From a virus: a stretch of 24,863 nucleotides of DNA. The position numbers and the translations under genes were made by a program. Location of the stretch: positions 1-24,863 of the IMG/VR virus record IMGVR_UViG_3300009785_000084; one strand, written 5' to 3'. The notes below the pieces were generated by a model. That model was not told where the DNA came from, searched no databases, and was given only the letters and a program-made list of their open reading frames with translations. Of the stretch, positions 1-7,505 are shown piece after piece. Within the stretch, counting starts at the first letter, position 1. Every line of letters begins with the position of its first letter.

Positions 1-1
1 A

Positions 2-1366
2 TTTCAGTCAGTTAATGAATTCTTTGACGATATTCTTTCTTACACTGGCGGCATTCCCCTATATCAAGAGCAGTTAATGAAGATGGCCGTTAAGGTCGGA
101 TTTACTCTTGATGAGTCAGAACAACTTCGTAGAATTGTTGGCAAAAAGAAAGTCGACCAAATGCCAGCCTGGAAAGCAAAGATCGAACAAAAGGTCGAAG
201 AAAATAATCTAGATAAACAGGTAGGTGAGATTTTGTGGAAAGTCGCCGAAGACTCCGCAAACTACTCTTTTAATAAGTCGCACTCGATTAGTTACGCCAT
301 TCTCGCCGCTATCACAACTTACTTAAAGTTTAAACACCCAAAAGAGTTTTTTCTTTCTCTGCTTAAAATGACAAAGCACGAGCCAGACTCTCATGCAGAG
401 ATTGCCCTAATCAACCAAGAACTTTGCTTGTTTAACATGAAGCTTCTACCTCCAGATTTATCAAAGTCTGACATTAACTTCGATATCGAAGGTCGTAATA
501 TTAGATTTGGCGTTAATAGCATTAAAGGGGTTTCAGAAAAAACCTTAGAGAGCTTGGTTGATTTTAGAAAAGCTCAAGAAAGTAGCCAAAACAAATACGA
601 TATATTTGTAACTGCCAAGCAATGCGGCCTCAACATAGGCGTCCTGTCTGGCCTCATACAGGGCGGAATGATGGACTCCTTCTGCACCTCACAAGCAGAG
701 ATACCAAATCGCTGTCGCTTGGTCCTAGAAGCTCAAGCTTTTAATATTTTGACCGATAGAGAAAAGCGAAACATAATACAGCTTGGGGAAAGATTCAATT
801 ACGATGCCCTAGAAACAGTACACTCAATAGTGAAAGACTCCTTAATAGCAGATGACGGTAGACCTATCATGAAGCCGTCTCGTTTTGGGACTTTCAAAAA
901 GAAGTATTCATCCTACAGAAAAATTTACGACAAAAACAAAGATCACTTAAAATTTGCTAACTGGTTCTTTGAGCGTAAGTATTTAGGCTATAGCCACTCC
1001 ACTCAAATTAAAAACGTATTCGGCAATTCCTCTGATCTAGTTGACAGCCTAGAGTTGAAATCTATTCCAGATAATGGAAGAGTAAAATTTGTTGGAGTTG
1101 TAACAGACTGTATAGCAAGAACAAGTCGCGCTGGAAACAAATACATGAGAGTAGAAATTCAAGACGATTTTGGTAAGGTTAATTTTATGCTTGCCAATAA
1201 TAGAAGATCCTCTACATTAGACAAGTACCTTGATGAAGGCGGTAAAAAACCCAAAGAAGATCAAATTGTTTTTATTTACGGAAGCAAAGGCGAAGACATT
1301 ATCTTTGGAGAAAAGATAAACATTCTTGATGAAAAAATTTACACTAAACTATCTGAAATTAAATAA
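2..1366 (+). CDS. dnaE: DNA polymerase III alpha subunit (DnaE-type), 3' part
   Basis: This is the C-terminal part of a bacterial-type replicative DNA polymerase (family C), which extends primers at the phage replication fork. The frame is open to the left edge of the window, so the ATG at 77 is internal and the gene begins outside. Seen: a fingers segment (YQEQLMKMAVKVGF followed by LRRIVGKKK), the conserved block FNKSHSISYAILAAITTYLK, a helix-hairpin-helix-like stretch (GVNSIKGVSEKTLESLVDF, about nt 500-565) and an OB-fold-like segment (VKFVGVVTDC to MRVEIQDDFG, about nt 1084-1180). The protein ends soon after the OB fold and lacks the long tau-binding C-terminal region of E. coli DnaE, as expected of a stripped-down phage version. 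Its TAA overlaps the ATG of the next gene by one base (TAATG), so the two are probably translationally coupled. The family call is firm; catalytic aspartates lie upstream and cannot be checked. Confidence 0.93.
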   Translation, partial: FQSVNEFFDDILSYTGGIPLYQEQLMKMAVKVGFTLDESEQLRRIVGKKKVDQMPAWKAKIEQKVEENNLDKQVGEILWKVAEDSANYSFNKSHSISYAILAAITTYLKFKHPKEFFLSLLKMTKHEPDSHAEIALINQELCLFNMKLLPPDLSKSDINFDIEGRNIRFGVNSIKGVSEKTLESLVDFRKAQESSQNKYDIFVTAKQCGLNIGVLSGLIQGGMMDSFCTSQAEIPNRCRLVLEAQAFNILTDREKRNIIQLGERFNYDALETVHSIVKDSLIADDGRPIMKPSRFGTFKKKYSSYRKIYDKNKDHLKFANWFFERKYLGYSHSTQIKNVFGNSSDLVDSLELKSIPDNGRVKFVGVVTDCIARTSRAGNKYMRVEIQDDFGKVNFMLANNRRSSTLDKYLDEGGKKPKEDQIVFIYGSKGEDIIFGEKINILDEKIYTKLSEIK

Positions 1367-2862
1367 TGGACTTTTCTGAATTTAACTTAACTCCTAGCGC
1401 CAAATCATGTTTAGTAAAAAGCCAAAATATGGCTGAAGAATTGGGGCATTTGAAAGTCATTGACTTACATTTATTGTCGTCAATTATAGACCATGAGAAT
1501 ATAAATATAGACAACGCTTTATCTTTTTGCGATATGAGTAAAGACGGTCTTGGTCAAGCTGTGTTTTCTGCCCTGTGTTCTTATAAAGAGCCTAAGCGTA
1601 AAAAAAAGATCTATGCAGAAGAGATTATAGAAATTTTAGAGTCATCCCTTGTGATCTCCAGGTCTCTAAAACACGACTACATTGGAGTAGATCACATATT
1701 CTTAACAATAATAAATACCAGAAGAGAAATTTCAGAATTTTTAGAAAGTTTAGAAATTGACGTTGGAAAATTATCTGATGTTTTATCTAACTATATAAAA
1801 AATGGAGTAGATAAGGTGCCAGTCCAAACTGGCGCTCCCCCCAAGGCTCAGCCACAAGATAAAGATCCAATATGGTCTTGCTGTGAAAATATAAACGAAA
1901 AAATTAGAGAAAGAGGCACTTTTGAAATATTTGGTAGAGACAAAGAAATTGATCGAGCCTTTGAAGTTTTGCTAAGAAAAAACAAAAGTAATGTCATTTT
2001 CGTTGGAGACGCTGGTGTCGGTAAAACCGCTCTGGTAGAAGGCATGGCTGAAAAAATTGTAGAAAGAGAATGCCCAGATCTTTTGCTTCACAAGGAAATC
2101 ATATCTTTGGATATAGCCTCCGTTGTCTCTGGAACTATATACAGAGGGCAAATGGAAGAAAAAATCAAAAACATAATCGACTCTTTGAAAACAAACAAGC
2201 AATATATCTTGTTCATTGATGAAATCCACACAATTATTGGTTCTGGTACAAGCTCAGAGGGAGGTTTAGACATGGCAAATATACTAAAGCCAGCTTTATC
2301 TAGGGGAGAGATTTCCTGCATAGGTGCAACAACTACAGAAGAATATAAAAGTTTTTTTAAAAAAGATTCGGCCCTTGATAGAAGATTCGAAAATATTGAA
2401 GTAAAGGAGCCCTCTAAAAAAGAAGTGGAAGAACTATTACTGAAAGCAAAGACTTCCTACGAAGACTTCCACACGGTGACATACTCAGAAGAGGTTGTTA
2501 AGCTAATTATAGATCTTTGCGACTACTATCTTCCAGCTAAAAAATTTCCAGATAAGGCTTTTGATATTCTAGATGAATCTGGAGCTAAAACAAAAAAAAC
2601 ACATGTGGTCAGACCGAAAGAAGCTAAAGACATGGAGGAAGATATGATGAAGGCTCAATCCGACTTGGATACCAAAGTTTTTGATAAATTGCATAAGAAG
2701 TATGAAGCTATCTTAAAAAAGTGGGGGAAAAAGCTAGAAAAGAGTTCTTTTAGTGTTGACAAGCAAACTATATATGATATATTTGCTAATAAATTAAGCG
2801 TAGATGCAGAAACTATAAAAAACAAATCTACAATCAAACCCAAAGGAATTATAGGATTTTAA
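1366..2862 (+). CDS. Clp-type AAA+ ATPase, N domain plus a single ATPase module (ClpA/B/C D1-like)
   Basis: A phage-encoded Hsp100/Clp unfoldase-like ATPase of 498 residues. Residues about 1-145 resemble the double-repeat Clp N domain. After a Pro/Gln-rich linker (about 150-165) comes one AAA+ module: Walker A GDAGVGKT (214-221), a pore-loop stretch GTIYRGQMEEKIK with the substrate-gripping Tyr, Walker B ILFIDEIH (Asp285, Glu286), the sensor region GATTTEEY, and the arginine-finger block ALDRRFENIEV. Then come the D1 small domain and a charged helical segment. The chain stops where ClpA/B/C would enter the second ATPase ring, so it is about half the family length. It ends in KPKGIIGF, which happens to contain the IGF tripeptide known from ClpP-docking loops. 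Overlap with dnaE suggests a replication-linked role such as remodelling a replication protein, but this is inference. Substrate and partner peptidase are unknown. Confidence 0.88.
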   Translation: MDFSEFNLTPSAKSCLVKSQNMAEELGHLKVIDLHLLSSIIDHENINIDNALSFCDMSKDGLGQAVFSALCSYKEPKRKKKIYAEEIIEILESSLVISRSLKHDYIGVDHIFLTIINTRREISEFLESLEIDVGKLSDVLSNYIKNGVDKVPVQTGAPPKAQPQDKDPIWSCCENINEKIRERGTFEIFGRDKEIDRAFEVLLRKNKSNVIFVGDAGVGKTALVEGMAEKIVERECPDLLLHKEIISLDIASVVSGTIYRGQMEEKIKNIIDSLKTNKQYILFIDEIHTIIGSGTSSEGGLDMANILKPALSRGEISCIGATTTEEYKSFFKKDSALDRRFENIEVKEPSKKEVEELLLKAKTSYEDFHTVTYSEEVVKLIIDLCDYYLPAKKFPDKAFDILDESGAKTKKTHVVRPKEAKDMEEDMMKAQSDLDTKVFDKLHKKYEAILKKWGKKLEKSSFSVDKQTIYDIFANKLSVDAETIKNKSTIKPKGIIGF

Positions 2863-2864
2863 TT

Positions 2865-3074
2865 ATGAGAAAAACAAACCGTATCGTAAAAACAATGAAG
2901 CAAAGCGGGGGCCGTTTTTTTGGCCTTCGCACAAAGGATGGAGCTAGCTATAACGCTCAGTTCGTAAATGAGACTCCCAGTTATGTGGTCATTCACGACC
3001 GAAATGCTGGCTTGAGGCGAAAGTTCGCCAAAACCAGTTTGGCTGGTCTCAAAATGGGTACTGTAAGTATCTAA
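2865..3074 (+). CDS. Small basic protein, possible SH3-like barrel
   Basis: A 69-residue Lys/Arg-rich protein starting two bases after the ATPase stop, with a plausible ribosome-binding site (TAGGA about 8-9 bases before the ATG). It contains SGGRFFGLRTKDGASYNAQF followed by YVVIHDRNAGLRRKF. This pattern of short beta strands resembles the small SH3-barrel-like proteins common in phage genomes, by recollection only. It is the last gene before a strong terminator, so it probably belongs to the dnaE-AAA+ unit. Nucleic-acid binding is possible from the charge, but no function can be assigned. Confidence 0.6.
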   Translation: MRKTNRIVKTMKQSGGRFFGLRTKDGASYNAQFVNETPSYVVIHDRNAGLRRKFAKTSLAGLKMGTVSI

Positions 3075-3080
3075 TCAACT

Positions 3081-3106
3081 AGGGCGGTAGAAATACCGTC
3101 TTTTTT
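3081..3106 (+). terminator. Rho-independent terminator after the dnaE-AAA+ unit
   Basis: A seven-pair stem, GGCGGTA with TACCGTC (one G-T wobble), closes a GAAA tetraloop and is followed by six T. It lies 8 bases after the preceding stop codon and only 14 bases before the next ATG, so the next gene needs its own promoter. Confidence 0.88.
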
Positions 3107-3120
3107 GTGTAATATATTAG
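3107..3120 (+). promoter_or_regulatory. Start-proximal promoter-like box GTGTAATATATTAG
   Basis: This AT-rich box fills the whole space between the terminator T-run and the kinase ATG at 3121. It matches the box before the tail operon (GTGTAATATAATAC at 23388-23375, minus strand) at the first ten bases and at the same 14-base distance to the ATG. It contains -10-like TAATAT or TATATT. No recognisable -35 element or Shine-Dalgarno site is present. Confidence 0.45.
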
Positions 3121-4215
3121 ATGGAAAAAGGGACAAAAATTAAAATTTCTGATTATCTCCTAAATAGAGTTATGGGAAAAAGCCAGTCATTAAAAATATC
3201 TCTGACTGAAAAAAAATATTTACTTAATATTTTTATTGAAGATTCTTATTTAAATAAAAAATTTCCAGAAATTAATCAAATTGATCAATCGATCAAACTT
3301 ATTGATAGGAACCTTTATTACGACATTTACAAATTTTATTACGACAAACTTGGCTACGCAATTAAGGTTGGAGAAAAAGTTGATTCATTTGTATTTGAAA
3401 GAGAAAAGAATGCGTTAGAGTCCATAAAAGATCTAAACCTTTCTCCAATATTTTTTAATACCGCCCATTCGGATAATTATGCTTATCTTTTGACATCTTT
3501 TGAGCATTCTCAATCATCAAAAGAATTAGGTCTTTCTTACACTTATGAAAATATAGAATTACTAGCCTCTTCATTGGCAAAAATACACAACGCTACGAAA
3601 ACAGAAGAGAATGAGAGAGAATATTTTATTGAGTCTCTTTATTCTTTTTCTTTTTATGAAGAAATTTTGGGTTCAGAAACATATGAAGAATTAAAAGAAG
3701 TAAAAAACTTTAAAGAAAGTTTAGATTTACTTAGTGCAATTAAAAAAGCAATCGGTATACAGACCTCTAATCATACAGAAGGTTATTCATGTCTTTGCCA
3801 TACAGATTTAAATCTTTCTTGTATTTTAAATAGACCAGAAGAAATGAAAATTTGCAACTTTTTCGATTCTTTTAAAATTCATCCCGCCTGGGATCTCGCA
3901 TTTGCTTCTTACAAGTTAGAATTAGATAGCCATCCAATTTATGAAAAAAGATTTTTAGATGCCTATCATGCAGAATCTTTTCTTAAAGAAGAAACATATA
4001 GTTATGTTTATTACAAACAACTAGCTTATAAATTTATTTTATATAAACTTGTTGCAACTTATTTTTTTGAACTACTAATGTCAGATAGTGATTCAACAAA
4101 TTTCTTGTCTCTTTTTAAAAATTACTCTTATATAAGAGAAACTATACAAGATGAATTTTCAGAACATATGGATATGTTGGACGAAATGTTTGTGCCTTAC
4201 ATAAAAAATCTTTAA
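3121..4215 (+). CDS. APH/choline-kinase-fold phosphotransferase, atypical active site
   Basis: A 364-residue protein that looks like the aminoglycoside phosphotransferase / small-molecule kinase family. The key region is CHTDLNLSCIL (His227, catalytic Asp229) followed by CNFFDSFKIHPAWDLAFASY. There Asp249 sits 20 residues after the catalytic Asp, where the metal-binding Asp is expected, and PAWDLA matches the family's conserved tail. The residue five after the catalytic Asp, normally Asn (HxDxxxxN), is Cys234, so the enzyme is unusual or a pseudokinase. The N-terminal lobe is divergent, with no clear nucleotide-binding Lys. It lies upstream of GT4/GT9-type genes, so a sugar or lipid-sugar substrate is one guess. 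It follows a terminator and lacks a Shine-Dalgarno site. The fold call is moderate; the substrate is unknown. Confidence 0.6.
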   Translation: MEKGTKIKISDYLLNRVMGKSQSLKISLTEKKYLLNIFIEDSYLNKKFPEINQIDQSIKLIDRNLYYDIYKFYYDKLGYAIKVGEKVDSFVFEREKNALESIKDLNLSPIFFNTAHSDNYAYLLTSFEHSQSSKELGLSYTYENIELLASSLAKIHNATKTEENEREYFIESLYSFSFYEEILGSETYEELKEVKNFKESLDLLSAIKKAIGIQTSNHTEGYSCLCHTDLNLSCILNRPEEMKICNFFDSFKIHPAWDLAFASYKLELDSHPIYEKRFLDAYHAESFLKEETYSYVYYKQLAYKFILYKLVATYFFELLMSDSDSTNFLSLFKNYSYIRETIQDEFSEHMDMLDEMFVPYIKNL

Positions 4216-4218
4216 AAA

Positions 4219-4248
4219 AAATATTGTAGAATTATAGCAAATATTGTA
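4219..4248. repeat. 10-bp direct repeat overlapping a promoter
   Basis: AAATATTGTA occurs at 4219-4228 and again at 4239-4248, exactly 20 bp apart start to start, or about two helical turns. The second copy abuts the TATAAT at 4249-4254. The layout is that of an operator for a regulator binding one face of the helix. Confidence 0.5.
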
Positions 4249-4254
4249 TATAAT
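4249..4254 (+). promoter_or_regulatory. -10 element TATAAT just before a start codon
   Basis: A perfect TATAAT ends 7 bases before the ATG at 4262, so transcription should begin almost at the start codon. A weak -35 candidate, TTGTAG, lies at 4224-4229 with a 19-base spacer. No Shine-Dalgarno site precedes the ATG. Confidence 0.5.
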
Positions 4255-4261
4255 AGCGTAT

Positions 4262-4729
4262 ATGCAATACAATTTATACAAGCCAAACGCCAAAAGCACT
4301 GGGTGTGCTTTTTCTTTTAAAGTAATTGAAAAAGATAAAGAAGGAAACCCAACCAAGCCGACATTCTTAATTCAAGCTATCAAGCAAGCCAGCTGGAATC
4401 AAAGCAAAAGATCTGGATCATTCAGCGCTAACGCCAAAGACCCAGAGAAGAATATCTATTGCAAAATCAATGAAAATGAGGCTGGCGCTATTTTAAATTC
4501 TATTGAGAAATATGTTGAGTTTTCAGCATTTCATACCTTTAATGATGATAAAACCACAATCTCTCTAAAACCGTATCAAAAAAATAATGGTGTAGACGCT
4601 TGGTCTTTTGGCGTTATTAAAAACTCCACACTTAAGTTTGGTATTGGAATTGAAATTGGCGAAGCTAGAACATTGAAGACTTTGCTAGAGCTGTACCTTA
4701 CAACACTTTTTTCTTACGGAGGCCAATGA
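4262..4729 (+). CDS. Putative phage ssDNA-binding protein (PC4/whirly-like)
   Basis: A protein of 155 residues. I start it at ATG 4262 (MQYNLYKPN) rather than the TTG at 4244, which lies inside the promoter-like region. It has alternating strands ending in GVDAWSFGVIKNSTLKFGIG and a final helix (EARTLKTLLELYLTTLF). An N-terminal NLYKPNAKSTGCAFSF segment is followed by a SWNQSKRSGSF segment. The pattern resembles small ssDNA-binding proteins seen in other phages, but this is from memory and weak. A role in replication fits a genome with its own polymerase and a possible annealing protein. The stop overlaps the next ATG by four bases (ATGA). Its promoter region carries a direct repeat suggesting regulation. 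Confidence 0.4.
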   Translation: MQYNLYKPNAKSTGCAFSFKVIEKDKEGNPTKPTFLIQAIKQASWNQSKRSGSFSANAKDPEKNIYCKINENEAGAILNSIEKYVEFSAFHTFNDDKTTISLKPYQKNNGVDAWSFGVIKNSTLKFGIGIEIGEARTLKTLLELYLTTLFSYGGQ

Positions 4730-6420
4730 AAAGGAAAGTCCTAATTCATTCGAATAACGCAAAAGCGTTTACTGGTTTCGGCAAGCATACCAAAAATATT
4801 CTTCGCCATTTACAAGCTACGAATAAGTATGAAATTATTGAATTGGCCAATGGAACTCCTTGGGGCGATCAACACCTAAAAATGAGGCCCTGGAAGGCCC
4901 AAGGCTCTCTGCCAAATGATCCCGCGGCCGTACATCAAATCAATTCTGATCCAAATAGGGCCAGATTGGCTGGTTACGGGGCGGAAATGATTGATCGAGC
5001 AATCAAAGAATACAAGCCAGATATTTATATAGGTATTGAAGATATTTGGGCGTTTTCTAATTATTGGAAAAAACCGTGGTGGAACAAAATCAATAATATG
5101 ATTTGGACCACACTCGACAGTCAGCCAATTTTACCACAAGCAATTGAAGCTGCTCCCGAAACAAAGAATTTTTATGTCTGGGCTTCTTTTGCAGAAAAAG
5201 ATATGGTCAAGGCTGGACAAGGTCATGTAAAAACCTTACATGGAACCGTCGATACGGAAGACTTTAATAGATTCGCTGATGCAGACAGGAAAAGACTAAG
5301 AGAACAATTTGGCCTTTCCGATGAATTTATTATTGGGTTTGTTTTTAGAAATCAATTAAGAAAAAGCGTCCCAAATTTACTAGAAGGTTTTAAAATATTT
5401 AAAAAGGATTGCCCAAAAGCTAAATTACTTTTGCATACCCATTGGACAGAAGGTTGGGATATACCAAGACTTATAGAAGAAAAAGGGCTAGATAATAACG
5501 ACATTCTGACAACTTATTATTGCTCGTCTTGCGGTCGATATGATATACGACCCTTCAGTGGACAGGAGCAAGATTGTAGATTTTGTGGCGCTAAAAAAAC
5601 AGTCAGCACAACAAACATCAAACACGGTGTTGATGAAGAACAACTAAATCAAATATATAATTTAATGGATGTTTATTGTCATCCGTTTACTAGCGGAGGT
5701 ATGGAAATACCCATCTTCGAAGCAAAACTCACTGGACTAATTACTCTAGTTACAAATTATTCTTGCGGGGAAGATTCTTCAACTAGCGAAAGTGGTAGTT
5801 TCCCGCTTGACTGGTCGGAGTATCGAGAACCAGGAACGCAATTTATTAAAGCTTCTACTTATCCTTCAAGTATAGCCAAACAACTGAAAAAAGTTTGGAA
5901 CATGGATTTGAATAAAAGGTTACAACTTGGCTGGAAAGCAAGAAAATGGGTAGAAGAGAACTACTCTAAAGAAGTCGTCGGCAAACAGTTAGAAAAAATC
6001 TTAGATGAAATGCCAGATATAGATTATGATTTTAATTGGGAAGAAGAAGAAAAACAAAAATCTTTAGACCTGTCCGATTTAGTAGATGACGGCGAATCTT
6101 TAGCTATCGTGTTGCCCCATACAGCCTCAGATATCCTTTGGTTAAATGCTATGGTTGGCGATGTTAAAAACTTATATCCATCCCATGATATATATATATT
6201 TACTCAACCAGATTTATATTGTTATATAGAAGATCATCCCGATGTTCATAAGGTGCTCCCATATTCAAAGGAAATAGATAATCCACTTTTACTTGAAGGT
6301 AAATCAGATCATGAAGGTTATTTTGACCTGGCTTTTTTCCCCCATCATGGCCCTCAAAAATCAGCTTCGTTTTTTCATAACGGAAAAGATAAAAATACAT
6401 TTAAATTATGTCGCACATAG
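4726..6420 (+). CDS. GT4-type glycosyltransferase with zinc ribbon, fused to N-terminal half of a GT9 domain
   Basis: A 564-residue GT-B glycosyltransferase. Residues about 1-430 look like GT4: N-terminal KRKVLIHSNNAKAFTGFGKH, the second domain from EFIIGFVFRNQLRKS, and the donor-site block GGMEIPIFEAKLTG. In the usual E-x7-E motif the second Glu is Glu332, while the first position is Gly324. Inserted in the second domain is a zinc-ribbon-like Cys set: Cys266, Cys269, Cys284, Cys287. From about residue 465 a new domain begins (ESLAIVLPHTASDILWLNAM, then YPSHDIYIFTQPDLY), matching the start of GT9 heptosyltransferases. This half-domain ends at a TAG and continues in the next ORF in another frame. 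Start choice: GGAGG 5 bases before the ATG, plus ATGA overlap with the previous gene. It probably transfers a sugar to host surface glycan or a phage component; the acceptor is unknown. Confidence 0.8.
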   Translation: MKRKVLIHSNNAKAFTGFGKHTKNILRHLQATNKYEIIELANGTPWGDQHLKMRPWKAQGSLPNDPAAVHQINSDPNRARLAGYGAEMIDRAIKEYKPDIYIGIEDIWAFSNYWKKPWWNKINNMIWTTLDSQPILPQAIEAAPETKNFYVWASFAEKDMVKAGQGHVKTLHGTVDTEDFNRFADADRKRLREQFGLSDEFIIGFVFRNQLRKSVPNLLEGFKIFKKDCPKAKLLLHTHWTEGWDIPRLIEEKGLDNNDILTTYYCSSCGRYDIRPFSGQEQDCRFCGAKKTVSTTNIKHGVDEEQLNQIYNLMDVYCHPFTSGGMEIPIFEAKLTGLITLVTNYSCGEDSSTSESGSFPLDWSEYREPGTQFIKASTYPSSIAKQLKKVWNMDLNKRLQLGWKARKWVEENYSKEVVGKQLEKILDEMPDIDYDFNWEEEEKQKSLDLSDLVDDGESLAIVLPHTASDILWLNAMVGDVKNLYPSHDIYIFTQPDLYCYIEDHPDVHKVLPYSKEIDNPLLLEGKSDHEGYFDLAFFPHHGPQKSASFFHNGKDKNTFKLCRT

Positions 6421-7505
6421 CAGAAGTTTACGCAAAGGATTTGGGGGTCAGAATTGGCCTGCCCAAAATAACAGATCATTTTTATCCTAATGTCATGGAT
6501 AAATATATTTATTTTAATCCACATAGTGATTACCCATCACAAGAATACAAACATTGGGATATTGTTTTCTCTATGATAGAAGGAGCTTTAGAAGAAAAAG
6601 AAATAGGTATTTTGACAGCTCCAAAACAAAATGAAGTAACAGTTAAACAAAATAATCATTTAATTAAAAAATCATTATTGTATGTAGGCACAGCTAGCCA
6701 TCGAGTCCATATTAGTGACATTTTTTCTATTCCATCTGTTTGTGTATTGGGCAACATGTATAAACAAAATTTTGATTTATTTAAATATGCGGAAATCATA
6801 ACGCCAGATTTTTCAAAACAAAAACCCTCCTTTGAAATTAAGGAGGGTAGAAATAGAGTCGATGAAATCAAGCCAGAGTCTATAGCTAAAATTATATTAG
6901 CTCAACTTGAAATCGAGTTAGATCTTAATTTCGAGACAATTAGAATTGGCGAAAATTTTCATAGCTCCACAATGGAAATTGTACCTAACTTTTTTGAGCC
7001 CTACCAGGAAGTCAAAGGCAAATCAGTAAATTTAAGATCAGATCTCCACTTTGATCTGGAGATGATAACTTATTGGTGCCAGCATTGCATTGTTAATCTT
7101 TACTTAGATAAAGAGCTAGAAGAAGACGTCGTAGCTAATTTATCAAATCTCAAACAAATTGTTTTTAAATATTCCGAAGAACATCAAAAACAAGACCTAG
7201 CAAACTTTTTTAAAATATTAAAAAAATACGGAAAGAACATTATTATAGAAGTTTTTAACGAAAAAATAGTTTCTGATGTGAGACTAAAGTATTTCGATTA
7301 TAGTGTGATTTTAAAACAAGAAGTTCCCGAGGTGTCCGACTTGCCCAAAGACTGTAAATGTATATCTAATAAGCAATTCGCTTCAAACGGGGAGTTTTAT
7401 TTATCAGAATCTTCCGCTAAAAGACTTGACAAAACGAATAACTTCGTATATGATGGAATCTCAAAATTAGAAATAGAAAGTTTATACTTATATGTCAAAA
7501 AATAA
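6408..7505 (+). CDS. C-terminal half of GT9-like domain plus unknown domain
   Basis: A 365-residue ORF beginning 12 bases before the TAG of the glycosyltransferase, in the -1 frame. Its first residues, MSHIAEVYAKDLGVRI, continue a GT9/heptosyltransferase fold at exactly the point where the upstream ORF ends. LLYVGTASHRVHISDIFSIP fits the conserved second-domain donor region of that family. Residues about 175-365 form an additional alpha/beta region (for example VNLRSDLHFDLEMITYWC) that I do not recognise. There is no ribosome-binding site near ATG 6408, so translation probably restarts after the upstream stop. Alternatives are a real frameshift mutation or an assembly error splitting one GT4-GT9 enzyme. 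A TAA in this frame at 6402-6404 rules out a simple longer reading. Confidence 0.65.
   Translation: MSHIAEVYAKDLGVRIGLPKITDHFYPNVMDKYIYFNPHSDYPSQEYKHWDIVFSMIEGALEEKEIGILTAPKQNEVTVKQNNHLIKKSLLYVGTASHRVHISDIFSIPSVCVLGNMYKQNFDLFKYAEIITPDFSKQKPSFEIKEGRNRVDEIKPESIAKIILAQLEIELDLNFETIRIGENFHSSTMEIVPNFFEPYQEVKGKSVNLRSDLHFDLEMITYWCQHCIVNLYLDKELEEDVVANLSNLKQIVFKYSEEHQKQDLANFFKILKKYGKNIIIEVFNEKIVSDVRLKYFDYSVILKQEVPEVSDLPKDCKCISNKQFASNGEFYLSESSAKRLDKTNNFVYDGISKLEIESLYLYVKK
7426..7454 (+). promoter_or_regulatory. Sigma-70-like promoter inside the GT9 ORF
   Basis: TTGACA (7426-7431), a 17-base spacer and TATGAT (7449-7454, five of six matches to consensus) form a near-ideal sigma-70 promoter. Initiation near 7461 would give a leader of about 30 bases for the gene at 7492. 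A second -10-like TATACT lies at 7483-7488, three bases before that ATG. Confidence 0.55.

Noticed and set aside
77-79. ATG as the start of the polymerase gene
   Set aside because: The same frame is open to the window edge and encodes conserved DnaE sequence (GGIPLYQEQL) before it, so this Met is internal.
4244-4261. TTG start six codons before the putative ssDNA-binding protein ATG
   Set aside because: It lies within the repeat and TATAAT element and has no ribosome-binding site; ATG 4262 fits better.
6390-6420. Programmed -1 frameshift joining the two GT9 halves
   Set aside because: ATTTAAA is not a valid X-XXY-YYZ slippery site in the reading frame, and a shift there would meet TAA in the new frame, so stop-restart or mutation is more likely.
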